In this document: positions 1 through 8,251 of the stretch, piece after piece
Layout of the letters: the number at the start of each line of letters is the position of its first letter
Numbering within the stretch: the stretch's first letter is position 1
Origin: Fulvimarina pelagi HTCC2506
GTDB taxonomy: Bacteria; Pseudomonadota; Alphaproteobacteria; Rhizobiales; Rhizobiaceae
Assembly: GCF_000153705.1 (NCBI RefSeq)
Contig: NZ_DS022272.1
Coordinates: forward strand, 403,023-443,022
Direction: 5' to 3'
Length of the DNA: 40,000 nucleotides
Program-made: the position numbers and the translations under genes
The notes under the pieces: generated by a model
What the model saw: the letters and a program-made list of their open reading frames with translations, nothing else
Database searches by the model: none
Told to the model about the DNA's origin: nothing

Positions 1-703
1 CGACGCCATCGCGATCCGTGACGAGGATGTTTTCGCGCTTTGCGCCGCATTCGATCAGCAGATTGAGACAGGCCAGGGAGGCAGCGCCTGCGCCGGAGGC
101 GACGATCTTCACTTCGCCCAACTTCTTGCCCGAAAGCCGTAACGCATTACGCACGGCAGCAGAGACTATGATCGCCGTGCCGTGTTGGTCATCGTGAAAG
201 ACGGGGATCTTCATACGCTGGCGCAGGCGCGCTTCGATCTCGAAGCATTCGGGCGCCTTTATGTCTTCTAGATTGATGCCCCCGAAAGTGGGTTCGAGTG
301 CGGCCACCACGTCGCAGACGTGGTCGATTTCTCTGGCGTCGATCTCGATATCGAAGACATCGATATCGGCGAATTTTTTAAAGAGAACGGCTTTGCCTTC
401 CATCACCGGTTTCGAGGCGAGAGGGCCGATATCGCCAAGACCGAGAACGGCGGTGCCGTTGGAGATCACGGCGACGAGATTGCTGCGGCTGGTATAGTCC
501 GCTGCCTTGTGCGGGTCTTCGGCGATTTCCCGGCACGGCGCGGCGACGCCTGGGGAATAGGCCAGCGCCAGATCGCGTTGGTTGCCAAGTGGTTTCGTCG
601 CCTGAATGGCGAGTTTCCCAGGCTTCGGATTGCGGTGATAGAAGATCGCTTGCTGATCGAGGTCGCCTTCAGAAAGGCGTTCGCTGTCGCCGCTGGATGC
701 CAT
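1..703 (-). CDS. maeB: NADP-type malic enzyme, N-terminal part (cut by window edge)
   Basis: Malic enzyme decarboxylates malate to pyruvate with reduction of NAD(P), in the cytoplasm. The translation from the ATG at 703 starts [19 protein letters not shown] and contains the malic-enzyme core [13 protein letters not shown], the [19 protein letters not shown] segment, the metal-site region [11 protein letters not shown] and the start of the Rossmann domain with GAGAAS. About 234 residues are visible; the rest lies left of the window. A GGGGA stretch lies about 9 bases upstream of the ATG. The N-terminal style fits the long alphaproteobacterial form with a C-terminal phosphotransacetylase-like domain, but that domain would be outside, so this is an inference. 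The gene is divergent from plcP, with 232 bases between the starts. Confidence 0.93.
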   Translation of the reverse strand, partial: MASSGDSERLSEGDLDQQAIFYHRNPKPGKLAIQATKPLGNQRDLALAYSPGVAAPCREIAEDPHKAADYTSRSNLVAVISNGTAVLGLGDIGPLASKPVMEGKAVLFKKFADIDVFDIEIDAREIDHVCDVVAALEPTFGGINLEDIKAPECFEIEARLRQRMKIPVFHDDQHGTAIIVSAAVRNALRLSGKKLGEVKIVASGAGAASLACLNLLIECGAKRENILVTDRDGV

Positions 704-935
704 GTTTCCGTTCCCCAGTCCCTGTTCTTTTGGTGGCGAAGGATAGAGCCGTCGTCCGCGGATGCCAACGCCGCATCGATCGCGTTCGCAGAGCCGTCCC
801 CAGACTTGAAGTCGACCTGATTGCCTGCCGCTGTTGCATACTCTCCATAGAAGAAGGCTCTTTGCGTCACACGGCTGTTATCGAAGGCGCGCAGACCGGA
901 TGTGTCACGGTTGCACAACGAGGATGCATTGCGGC

Positions 936-1772
936 ATGGCTTCATCGAGCGAACCCCGACGTTTCCGAACCCTTTTCGTCTCTGACATTCACCTTGGCTC
1001 GAAGGCGGCCCGGGCGGAGATGTTCATTGACTTCATGCGGCGGCACGACGCCGAGACGTGGTATCTAGTTGGCGATATCGTCGACGGCTGGCGGCTGAAA
1101 CGCACGTGGCACTGGCCACAAGCTCATAACGACGTGGTTCAGAAGCTTTTGCGAAAGGCGCGCAAGGGCGCGCGGATCGTCTATGTGCCTGGCAACCACG
1201 ACGAATTTCTGAGAAGCTTTCCGGGCCAGCATTTCGGCGGTGTCGAGGTTCGCCAGAACGACGTCCACACCACGGCCGACGGTCGGCGGTTGCTCGTCAT
1301 ACACGGCGATGAGTTCGACATTGTCGTCAAGAACTGGCGGCTCGTCGCTTATCTCGGCGATTGGGCCTACGACGCGGCGATTGCGATCAACGGTGTTTTC
1401 AACCGCATTCGTCGGCGGCTTGGATTTCCGTACTGGTCTTTTTCGTCCTGGGCGAAGCTGAAGGTGAAGAACGCCGTCAGTTTCATCGGCGCCTTCGAAG
1501 AAGCGCTCTCCTCGGAAGCAGAGCGACACAACTGCGACGGCATTATCTGCGGCCACATACACCACGCGGAACTAAAGACCGTGAGCGACATCCAATACAT
1601 CAACACTGGCGACTGGGTGGAGAGTTGCACTGCCGTTGCAGAGCATTTCGACGGCACGCTCGAATTGATCCGCTTCGCCGAGGTTTTGCGTAAGGAGCAC
1701 GAGGCCGCCAGCGTCCACCGCCTTCCGATGCGGCAGCGGTTCGACGAACGAAGCGAAGGGGAGGCGGCTTGA
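936..1772 (+). CDS. plcP: Metallophosphoesterase, probable phospholipase C PlcP (LpxH-like fold)
   Basis: Calcineurin-type metallophosphoesterase. Motifs visible in order: SDIHLG (DxH), GDIVDGW (GDxxD), PGNHDE, HGDEFD and CGHIHH (GHxH), which make up the two-metal site. Annotation pipelines often name this family UDP-2,3-diacylglucosamine diphosphatase, but LpxH carries GNRD where this has GNHD. The next gene is an Agt-like glycosyltransferase overlapping by one base. That pairing is the arrangement known for PlcP, which cleaves phosphatidylcholine and phosphatidylethanolamine to diacylglycerol during phosphate starvation in Sinorhizobium and marine bacteria. I therefore favour PlcP over LpxH. 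The start at 936 (MASSSEPRRF) has AGGA about 11 bases upstream; an in-frame ATG at 924 is the alternative. I found no convincing Pho box upstream. Confidence 0.8.
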   Translation: MASSSEPRRFRTLFVSDIHLGSKAARAEMFIDFMRRHDAETWYLVGDIVDGWRLKRTWHWPQAHNDVVQKLLRKARKGARIVYVPGNHDEFLRSFPGQHFGGVEVRQNDVHTTADGRRLLVIHGDEFDIVVKNWRLVAYLGDWAYDAAIAINGVFNRIRRRLGFPYWSFSSWAKLKVKNAVSFIGAFEEALSSEAERHNCDGIICGHIHHAELKTVSDIQYINTGDWVESCTAVAEHFDGTLELIRFAEVLRKEHEAASVHRLPMRQRFDERSEGEAA

Positions 1773-2839
1773 TGGGGCGCTATCTCTTCGCGACGGACGC
1801 CTGGGAACCGCAGGTGAACGGCGTCGTGCGTACGCTGGCCCATTTGAAGGATGCTCTGGAGCGGCGGGGGCATGCAACAAGTATCCTGTCGCCAGCCGAT
1901 TTCCGGACTTTTCCCTGCCCGACCTATCCGGATATCCGGGTGGCGCTCGCCACAACGAACAAAGCGGCAGCTCGGATCACGGCGTTCGAGCCTACCAATA
2001 TCCATATCGCTACAGAGGGACCGGTTGGCAGCGCCATGCGCCGCGCCTGCCTTGCCGAAGGGCTCCCCTTCACGACAAGTTTCCACACGCGGTTTCCGGA
2101 ATATCTGCGGGCCCGTGCCCCTGTGCCGCAGAATTGGTCTTACGCGTGGCTCCGGCGTTTCCATGCCCCATCTGCAGCCTGCCTGGTTCCAACAAACGTG
2201 ATGAAGCAGCAACTGGAGGAACGGGGTTTCCGCGATCTCGTCACCTGGACGCGCGGGGTCGATCACCAAGTCTTCAGACCCTATCCGCCGCTGCCGCTCG
2301 AACTGCCGAAGCCACTCTTCGTCACCGTTTCGCGGCTCGCGCCAGAAAAGAACATCGAGGCCTTTCTGGATCTCGACCTCCCTGGTTCCAAGCTCGTAGT
2401 CGGCGACGGGCCGAGTCGGGCCGAGTTGATGGCGCGCTATCCAAACGTCCATTTCGCGGGGCTGCAGACCGGCGAGGCGCTTGCGCGGTACTATGCTTCG
2501 GCGGACGTCTTCGTTTTTCCCTCGCTGACCGACACTTTCGGTATTGTGCTGCTGGAAGCGATCGCCTGCGGGACCCCTTTCGCGGCTTTTGCTGAACCTG
2601 GACCGCTCGACGTTCTCGATGACTCGCAGGCAGGCAGCATCTCCAAAGACCTCAAAACGGCATGCCTGAAAGCGCTCGAACTCAACCGCAGCGATGCGCT
2701 GGCGCGGGCGTCCGATTTCACGTGGGACGCGTGTGCCGAGATCTTCGTACAGGCGACTAAGCTTGAAGGCCCGAGCGTGCCGACGGCCCGGCACGTCGAT
2801 GTGAGGAAGCACAAGGAACCGGAGACGCTTAGCGCCTGA
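1772..2839 (+). CDS. agt: GT4-family glycosyltransferase, Agt-like diacylglycerol glycosyltransferase
   Basis: A GT-B fold glycosyltransferase of about 355 residues. The N-terminal domain starts GRYLFATDAWEPQVNGVVRT, typical of GT4 enzymes with a glycine-rich acceptor loop. The C-terminal nucleotide-sugar domain has VSRLAPEKNIEAF, VVGDGPSR and SLTDTFGIVLLEAIACG, where the usual first Glu of the EX7E motif is Asp, as is common in this subfamily. ATG 1772 overlaps the plcP stop by one base (TGATG) and has GGGGAGG about 7 bases upstream, so the two genes are translationally coupled. The Agt family of Agrobacterium makes glucosyl- and glucuronosyl-diacylglycerol under phosphate limitation. The proposed reaction uses diacylglycerol released by PlcP. 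Sugar specificity cannot be read from sequence. Confidence 0.8.
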   Translation: MGRYLFATDAWEPQVNGVVRTLAHLKDALERRGHATSILSPADFRTFPCPTYPDIRVALATTNKAAARITAFEPTNIHIATEGPVGSAMRRACLAEGLPFTTSFHTRFPEYLRARAPVPQNWSYAWLRRFHAPSAACLVPTNVMKQQLEERGFRDLVTWTRGVDHQVFRPYPPLPLELPKPLFVTVSRLAPEKNIEAFLDLDLPGSKLVVGDGPSRAELMARYPNVHFAGLQTGEALARYYASADVFVFPSLTDTFGIVLLEAIACGTPFAAFAEPGPLDVLDDSQAGSISKDLKTACLKALELNRSDALARASDFTWDACAEIFVQATKLEGPSVPTARHVDVRKHKEPETLSA

Positions 2840-2907
2840 TCGGGATTTGAATTTGAAGCCTTAGCAACGTCGTTTGCTCGGTCGGGAAACTCCGGTAGAC
2901 CGGCGGC

Positions 2908-3756
2908 ATGGATGAGAGGAACCTTGCACATGCGGGCCGGTCCGTGGTGGCCATCACCGATCCGGACGATCCGCGCATCGTGGCCTATCGCGACATTCGC
3001 GAACGGGACTTGACCGGCCGGCACGGATTTATCGCAGAAGGCACGGTGGTGCTGGATCAACTTGCCCTCAGCGAGCGATTTCGGCCGAGCTCGGTTCTTG
3101 TATTGCGCAACCGCCTCAGTTCCATTGCCGACCGGCTCTCCCACCTGCCAGCCGACTGCCCGATCTATGTGTCTGAACGCGCGGTCATCGACCAAATAGC
3201 GGGATTTCCGATGCATCGGGGTGTCCTCGCCCATGGCATTGATACCCAGCCGGAGCGATCGGTTACCGAAGTTCTCGACAATGCCATGGCGGGCTACGGT
3301 CCAGTGCTCATTGCCATCGGCATCGCCAACCACGACAATATCGGTGCGCTGTTTCGCAACGCTCGAGCATTCGGCGTGGGCGGTGTCCTGCTCGATGACA
3401 CTAGCTGCAATCCGCTGTATCGCAAGGCTCTGCGTGTTTCGGTCGGGACCGTCCTCACCGCAGATTGGTGCCGCTCGGGAAATGCCGATGATCTGATTGC
3501 GGCTGCTGAAGCCGCCGGCTATCGGCCGATCGCCCTGACGCCAAAGGGCGAACATTCCCTCGATGATTTGGAACCGACGGAGCGTCTGGCCTTGGTCGTC
3601 GGGGCGGAGGGACCGGGACTGCCGGAGAATATACTCGATCGCCTCCACGGCCTTCGCATCGCGATGGAGTCTGATGTCGACAGTCTGAACGTCGCGACGA
3701 CCGCGGCTATTGTGCTCTCACGGCTTTATGATTCGAGGGGCAAGTGCGGTCGATAG
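2908..3756 (+). CDS. TrmH/SpoU-family RNA 2'-O-methyltransferase
   Basis: A SPOUT-fold methyltransferase of 282 residues that should methylate a ribose 2'-OH in tRNA or rRNA using S-adenosylmethionine. All three SpoU motifs are present: motif 1 around residues 141-155 (NHDNIGALFRNARAFG), motif 2 around 228-243 (LALVVGAEGPGLPENI) and motif 3 around 259-270 (SLNVATTAAIVL). The first 115 residues form the N-terminal substrate-binding domain. The ATG at 2908 has no good Shine-Dalgarno. The gene ends 9 bases from the convergent phosphatase gene. It resembles the RNA methyltransferases usually annotated TrmH family in alphaproteobacteria. The target nucleotide is not predictable from this sequence. 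Confidence 0.9.
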   Translation: MDERNLAHAGRSVVAITDPDDPRIVAYRDIRERDLTGRHGFIAEGTVVLDQLALSERFRPSSVLVLRNRLSSIADRLSHLPADCPIYVSERAVIDQIAGFPMHRGVLAHGIDTQPERSVTEVLDNAMAGYGPVLIAIGIANHDNIGALFRNARAFGVGGVLLDDTSCNPLYRKALRVSVGTVLTADWCRSGNADDLIAAAEAAGYRPIALTPKGEHSLDDLEPTERLALVVGAEGPGLPENILDRLHGLRIAMESDVDSLNVATTAAIVLSRLYDSRGKCGR

Positions 3757-3765
3757 AGATGCAGG

Positions 3766-4200
3766 TCAGCTAAATCGTTCGATCAGGCGTTTCTCTATGC
3801 GGCGGTAGAGATCGCGATAGGCGTCGAGGATCTGCTGCCGTGTTCCTGAAGTGATCGAAGGATCGGGCATTGGCCAGAACTCAACGTCCGAATAGGTTGC
3901 CCCCATAGTGTCGAGTGCGAGATGGTGGGCCTCCGGTGCCATCGTGATGACGAGGTCGAAATACCCGTCTTCAAGATCTTCGAACAGGTGCGGCTGGTGG
4001 CCGCCGAGGTTAAGCCCGTTCTCCTCCAGAACCACGTCGACGAAGGGGTCGCGCTCACCGGCGCGGACGCCAGCAGAGGCGATATAGGTCCCGCGCGGAA
4101 GGACTCGCGAAGCGATCGCTGCACCCATCGGCGAGCGGATCGAATTCAATCCGCACATGAAGAGCACCGAGGTGACGCGCTCGGCAGCAAAATCCGACAT
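3766..4200 (-). CDS. Low-molecular-weight phosphotyrosine phosphatase family protein
   Basis: A 144-residue protein with the LMW-PTP signature C(X)5R near the N-terminus, residues 16-22 (CGLNSIR), followed by SPMGAAIA, and the general-acid loop MPDPSI with Asp113. The fold is shared by LMW protein tyrosine phosphatases and some arsenate reductases; a role in dephosphorylating envelope or polysaccharide regulatory proteins is possible but unproven. ATG 4200 is chosen because GGGGAG lies 8 bases upstream; an in-frame start at 4245 adds 15 residues that do not belong to the family. It is the last gene of hisD, UPF0262, phosphatase on the minus strand, an order common in Rhizobiales, where infA often follows. 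Here a convergent methyltransferase gene lies immediately downstream instead. Confidence 0.88.
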   Translation of the reverse strand: MSDFAAERVTSVLFMCGLNSIRSPMGAAIASRVLPRGTYIASAGVRAGERDPFVDVVLEENGLNLGGHQPHLFEDLEDGYFDLVITMAPEAHHLALDTMGATYSDVEFWPMPDPSITSGTRQQILDAYRDLYRRIEKRLIERFS

Positions 4201-4272
4201 GGCTAGCTCCCCGCGCATGTCGTAGCCAAGCGGGAAGGGGAGCATTCGAGATGCGACGCGAACTTCAAAGGC

Positions 4273-4752
4273 TTAGGCCCGCCGCTGTAGGGCGCATATC
4301 AAGGTGAAGAGACGACGGGCGGTGTCCTTATCAACCTCAATTTTGCCCGCGAGGCGTTCGCGCAGGGTTTCCGACCCATCATTGTGGATGCCCCGGCGGC
4401 CCATGTCGATGGCCTCGATCTGCTGCGGCGTCGAAGTCCGGATCGCTTCATAGTAGCTGTCGCAGATCATGAAGTAGTCTTTGATCACCTTTCGAAACGG
4501 GGTGAGCGACAGAATGTGAGTAACGAGCTGTTCTTCGTTCTCGCTGCGAATGTCGAAGACCAGGCGCTTGTCGACGATGGACAGCTTGAGCTTGAACTTG
4601 CCCCCGTTCGGAGCGCCGATTGGATCGAACCGATTTTCCTCGATCAGATCGAAGATCGCGACGTTTCGCTCGTGTTCGATGTCGGGCGTCGTGCGCCCTA
4701 TGCTCTCGTCGAGTTCGACATCGATCAGCCGCCCATGGTTGTCGTCAGCCAT
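4273..4752 (-). CDS. UPF0262 family protein
   Basis: A 159-residue soluble protein that matches the UPF0262 family, which is almost confined to alphaproteobacteria and usually lies directly after hisD. Recognisable parts are the [19 protein letters not shown] segment, the middle [17 protein letters not shown] region and the [17 protein letters not shown] stretch. No catalytic motif, signal peptide or membrane segment is visible. The ATG at 4752 lies inside the end of hisD, with 8 bases of overlap, so translation is probably coupled. The downstream phosphatase starts 72 bases later. Function is unknown; the position between hisD and a phosphatase gene is conserved but does not by itself indicate a role in histidine synthesis. 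Confidence 0.88.
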   Translation of the reverse strand: MADDNHGRLIDVELDESIGRTTPDIEHERNVAIFDLIEENRFDPIGAPNGGKFKLKLSIVDKRLVFDIRSENEEQLVTHILSLTPFRKVIKDYFMICDSYYEAIRTSTPQQIEAIDMGRRGIHNDGSETLRERLAGKIEVDKDTARRLFTLICALQRRA

Positions 4753-6067
4753 TATCGCTTTCTCGCCCCGATAGGTTCACGCGGATTCCAACCGAACGGC
4801 CGTGGGCATCAAGGCTCTCGATCCGCGCAAGTTCCATCGCCGCGGGGGCTAGGGCTCTCAGCTGCTCCGGCCCGAGCTTCAGAATCGATGTCCGTTTTAC
4901 GAAGTCGAGGACCGAGAGACCGGAGGAGAACCGCGCCGAGCGCGAGGTCGGGAGGACGTGGTTCGATCCACCGACATAGTCGCCGATGACCTCCGGGGTA
5001 TAGCGCCCGAGGAAGATCGCGCCGGCATTCGAAATGCGCTCCGAGACTGCCTCGGGCTCCTCCATCGCGATCTCCAGATGTTCGGCTGCGATCCGATCGG
5101 CGAGCACTGGTGCGTCGTTGATCAGCGAGCCGACAGTGATGACCGCCCCGTTGTCCTCCCAGCTCGCCCTCGCGACCGCAGTTCGGGAGAGGTTCTGGAG
5201 TTGGTACTCTAGCTCGGTCTCTACTCGACTGGCGAAACTGGCATCGTCCGTGATGAGGATCGACTGCGCGGCTGTATCGTGCTCTGCCTGGCTCAAAAGA
5301 TCGGCGGCGATCCAGGCGGGTTCGTTATCGCCATCGGCGATGACGAGAATTTCCGAGGGTCCGGCGATCATATCGATGCCGACGCGCCCGAAGACCTGGC
5401 GCTTGGCTTCGGCAACATAGGCATTTCCGGGCCCGACGATTTTGACCACTGGCTCGATCGTTTTCGTGCCGTAAGCAAGCGCTGCTACGGCCTGCGCGCC
5501 GCCAATTCGATAGATTTCGTCGATGCCGGCGAGATGGGCGGCTGCGAGCACCAACGGATTGAGGACGCCTTCCTTGGCCGGGGCGACCATGACGATGCGT
5601 TTCACGCCCGCCACCTTGGCCGGCACCGCATTCATCAGCACAGAAGATGGGTAGCTCGCTGTGCCGCCCGGCACATAGAGCCCGACTGTTTCTACCGGGG
5701 TCCAACGGCTGCCGAGTTCGACGCCGAGGCTGTCAGTGTATCGATCATCGCGCGGTCGCTGGCGCTCATGATGGGAGCGGATACGATCGTGGGCGGTGCG
5801 AAGCGCCTCTTTCGTCGTTTCGTGCGTGTTCGTCCAGGCAGCCTTGATCTCCGCTGCGTCGATCCGGAGGGCCTCAGCGCTATCGACATCGAGATGATCG
5901 AACTTCTTGGTGAGTTCCAGAAGAGCGGCGTCGCCGCGCTCGCGTACGTCCGCTATGATCCCGCGAACCCGGTCGCTGACATTCGTCGAGGCGTCCCGCT
6001 TGCCCTCGATCAACGCCGAAAAGCGTGACTCGAAATCTGGATCGGCGATGTTGAGCCGCTGCGGCAC
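4745..6067 (-). CDS. hisD: Histidinol dehydrogenase
   Basis: HisD catalyses the last two steps of histidine synthesis, oxidising L-histidinol to L-histidine with two NAD, as a zinc enzyme in the cytoplasm. The 440-residue length is normal. Recognisable blocks are [23 protein letters not shown], the [16 protein letters not shown] segment, [24 protein letters not shown], which carries the zinc-binding Gln and His, and the C-terminal AHGRSV with the last zinc-ligand His. The start is GTG at 6067, with GGAG about 12 bases upstream. It heads the operon with UPF0262 and the phosphatase. No other his gene is in the window, as is usual in Rhizobiales, where hisD is detached from the main his clusters. 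Confidence 0.95.
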   Translation of the reverse strand: MPQRLNIADPDFESRFSALIEGKRDASTNVSDRVRGIIADVRERGDAALLELTKKFDHLDVDSAEALRIDAAEIKAAWTNTHETTKEALRTAHDRIRSHHERQRPRDDRYTDSLGVELGSRWTPVETVGLYVPGGTASYPSSVLMNAVPAKVAGVKRIVMVAPAKEGVLNPLVLAAAHLAGIDEIYRIGGAQAVAALAYGTKTIEPVVKIVGPGNAYVAEAKRQVFGRVGIDMIAGPSEILVIADGDNEPAWIAADLLSQAEHDTAAQSILITDDASFASRVETELEYQLQNLSRTAVARASWEDNGAVITVGSLINDAPVLADRIAAEHLEIAMEEPEAVSERISNAGAIFLGRYTPEVIGDYVGGSNHVLPTSRSARFSSGLSVLDFVKRTSILKLGPEQLRALAPAAMELARIESLDAHGRSVGIRVNLSGRESDNG

Positions 6068-6209
6068 TGGTCTTTCGAGCTCCTTGTATCCATTGCGAAC
6101 GGAGCGATGGCCGGCCTCCGTACCGCTCCGGTCTATTGCGGTCTCTCGATAGCCCGGTAGCCCGCCTGCCGCAACGGTCTGCGATTGCGCCTATGCGTAT
6201 GTGACCGCG

Positions 6210-8105
6210 TCAGGATGCCCCCACACGTGCAGGCCGTCTTTCAATCACTCCCATCTCGTCGGCCTCGCGCGCGCGTCGGAGCGCCTCCTCGGCTTCGGTC
6301 GCCTCGCGCTGCATGGTCCACATCTCGGCGTAGAGACCGTCCATGCCGAGAAGTTCGCGGTGGCTGCCGCGCTCGACGATTTCGCCGGCCTTGAGGACAA
6401 TGATTTCATCCGCACCGATCACGGTCGAGAGCCGGTGTGCAATGGTCAGTGTCGTGCGGTCTTTCGAGACGAGGTCGAGGGCGGACTGGATGTCTTTTTC
6501 CGTATGGGTGTCGAGCGCACTTGTCGCTTCGTCGAGGACCAGGATCGGTGGGGCTTTGAGTATCGTCCGCGCCACCGCGACGCGCTGCTTCTCGCCGCCG
6601 GAAAGCTTCAGCCCGCGCTCTCCGACCATCGACTTGAAGCCGGCAGGCAGCGATCGGATGAAATCGCCGATTTGAGCGAGATCAGCGGCGCGATGGACTT
6701 CCGTCTCGGATGCATTCGTCCGACCGTAGCGAATATTGTAGGCGATCGTATCGTTGAACAGGACCGTGTCCTGGGGAACGATGCCAATGGCCGCGCGCAC
6801 GCTTTCCTGCGTCACGTGCGAAATATCCTGACCATCGATTGTGATGCGGCCGGAGCCGATATCGTAGAAACGGAACAGAAGCCGGGAAATGGTGGATTTT
6901 CCCGCCCCGGAGGGTCCGACGATGGCGATCGACTTACCGGCGGGCACCTCGAAGGAAACTCCCTTGAGAATTTCGCGGTCCGGATCGTAGCCAAAGCGCA
7001 CGTTCTCGAAACGGATCGTTCCTTCCGATACCGTCAGTGGAAGCGCGTTCGGCCGGTCCTCGACTTCGGCTTTGACGGCCAGCAAGTCGAACATGGCCTC
7101 GATGTCCGTCAGGCCTTGTCGGATTTCGCGATAGATCGAGCCGATGAAGTTCAGGGGGATCGAGAGCTGCATCAGCATGGCGTTGATGAAGACGAAATCG
7201 CCTAGCGTCTGCGTGCCGGCCCTCACTTCCAACGCCGACATAACCATTACGGCGCCCATGCCGAGCCCAAAGATCACGCCCTGGCCGAAGTTCAGCCAGC
7301 CGAGCGAGGTCCAAATGCGGGTGGCAGCGACCTCGTATTTCGCCATGGATTCGTCGAAGCGGCGGGCCTCCATGGCTTCGTTGCCGAAATATTTGACGGT
7401 CTCGAAGTTGAGGAGGGAATCGATCGCCTTGGTGTTCGCCTCGGTATCGGAGTCGTTCATCTTCCGGCGGATTGCGATGCGCCAGTCGCTGGCCTTGATC
7501 GTGAACCATGCATAGAGGCCGATCGTGACGGCGATGACGGCAATGTAAGCCAGTCCATAGGCAAAGCCGAAGATGAGTGCGACCAGCGCGAATTCCAGAA
7601 TCGTCGGCAGCGTGTTGAGGATCGTGTAGCGGACGATCGACTCTATGCCCTTCGTCCCGCGCTCGATGATGCGGGACATACCACCGGTGCGCCGCTCCAG
7701 ATGGAAGCGCAGCGACAGCCGATGCATGTGGACGAAGGTGCGGTAGGCGAGACGCCGAACGGCATATTGCCCGACGCTGGCGAACAGCGCGTCGCGCGCT
7801 TGGTTGAGGCCGACCGAGATTACCCGCGCGACGTTGTAGGCGACGACTAGGGTGATCGCGCCCGCAAGGATGATCGGCAACCAATCGTAGGCCGTATTGG
7901 TGCCGTCGAGCGCGTCGGTCGCCCATTTGTAGAAGTATGGAACACCGACAGTTAGCAACTTGGCGGCGACAAGGAACACGCCTGCGACGACCACCCGGCG
8001 TTTCAGGTCGGGCCGATCGTCCGGCCACATGAATGGCCAAAGGTTCCGGATGGTCGACAGCGTCTTGCCGCTATCGCCTGAAACGGTTCGTGTTTCGGAG
8101 GACAA
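6210..8105 (-). CDS. Atm1/HMT1-type ABC exporter (fused permease and ATPase)
   Basis: A 631-residue half-transporter with six predicted membrane helices in residues 35-335 and an ATPase domain with Walker A GPSGAGKS (397-404), signature LSGGE (501-505) and Walker B ILVLDE (521-526). The segment SLLNFETVKYFGNE at 230-243 is a hallmark of the Atm1/ABCB7 family, whose bacterial members export glutathione conjugates and metal-glutathione complexes. It probably works as a homodimer in the inner membrane. The only usual start that keeps the conserved N-terminus is TTG at 8105; there is no clear Shine-Dalgarno, and the first ATG is codon 26. The real start is therefore uncertain. Neighbours give no firm functional link. 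Confidence 0.92.
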   Translation of the reverse strand: MSSETRTVSGDSGKTLSTIRNLWPFMWPDDRPDLKRRVVVAGVFLVAAKLLTVGVPYFYKWATDALDGTNTAYDWLPIILAGAITLVVAYNVARVISVGLNQARDALFASVGQYAVRRLAYRTFVHMHRLSLRFHLERRTGGMSRIIERGTKGIESIVRYTILNTLPTILEFALVALIFGFAYGLAYIAVIAVTIGLYAWFTIKASDWRIAIRRKMNDSDTEANTKAIDSLLNFETVKYFGNEAMEARRFDESMAKYEVAATRIWTSLGWLNFGQGVIFGLGMGAVMVMSALEVRAGTQTLGDFVFINAMLMQLSIPLNFIGSIYREIRQGLTDIEAMFDLLAVKAEVEDRPNALPLTVSEGTIRFENVRFGYDPDREILKGVSFEVPAGKSIAIVGPSGAGKSTISRLLFRFYDIGSGRITIDGQDISHVTQESVRAAIGIVPQDTVLFNDTIAYNIRYGRTNASETEVHRAADLAQIGDFIRSLPAGFKSMVGERGLKLSGGEKQRVAVARTILKAPPILVLDEATSALDTHTEKDIQSALDLVSKDRTTLTIAHRLSTVIGADEIIVLKAGEIVERGSHRELLGMDGLYAEMWTMQREATEAEEALRRAREADEMGVIERRPARVGAS

Positions 8106-8150
8106 AAGGCTGCTCGGCGGTTCGGATGCAGGTTTTTCTTCGGGCTTAGA

Positions 8151-8167
8151 GAGGCGCGGGGCGCCTC
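8151..8167. repeat. Perfect inverted repeat, GAGGCGC with 3-nt loop
   Basis: GAGGCGC, a GGG loop, then GCGCCTC make a perfect 7-base-pair stem in the 146-base gap between the LysM gene, which ends at 8252, and the ABC exporter gene, which starts at 8105, both on the minus strand. There is no run of T after the stem on either strand, so it is not a classical intrinsic terminator. It could weaken transcription from the LysM gene into the exporter or affect translation of the exporter's TTG start. No protein-binding role can be assigned. Confidence 0.45.
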
Positions 8168-8251
8168 AACTTTAGAATGCCTCCAAGTGGACCCTTCCAC
8201 GGTTAGGGTCAATCCATCCGTATGACCGAAATGCGGGCTAAAGGACTTCGA

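Noticed and set aside
704-935. Pho box upstream of plcP
   Set aside because: TGTTAT and TGTCAC-like half-sites are present but their spacing is far from the 11-base repeat of PhoB sites.
936-1772. LpxH (UDP-2,3-diacylglucosamine diphosphatase) as the name for the phosphoesterase
   Set aside because: GNHD instead of GNRD and the coupled Agt-like gene favour PlcP, though LpxH-like activity is not excluded.
1367-2812. Long open frame of 481 codons on the minus strand opposite plcP and agt
   Set aside because: It is antisense to two genes with clear catalytic motifs, its sequence is Arg/Pro-rich with no recognisable domain, and high GC makes such mirror frames common.
2491-3648. Open frame of 385 codons on the minus strand opposite the end of agt and the RNA methyltransferase
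   Set aside because: It crosses a gene boundary of two well-supported plus-strand genes and has no recognisable domain.
4961-4990. tRNA T-arm-like GGTTCGATCC
   Set aside because: It lies inside hisD and no acceptor stem or anticodon arm can be formed around it; no tRNA was recognised anywhere in the window.
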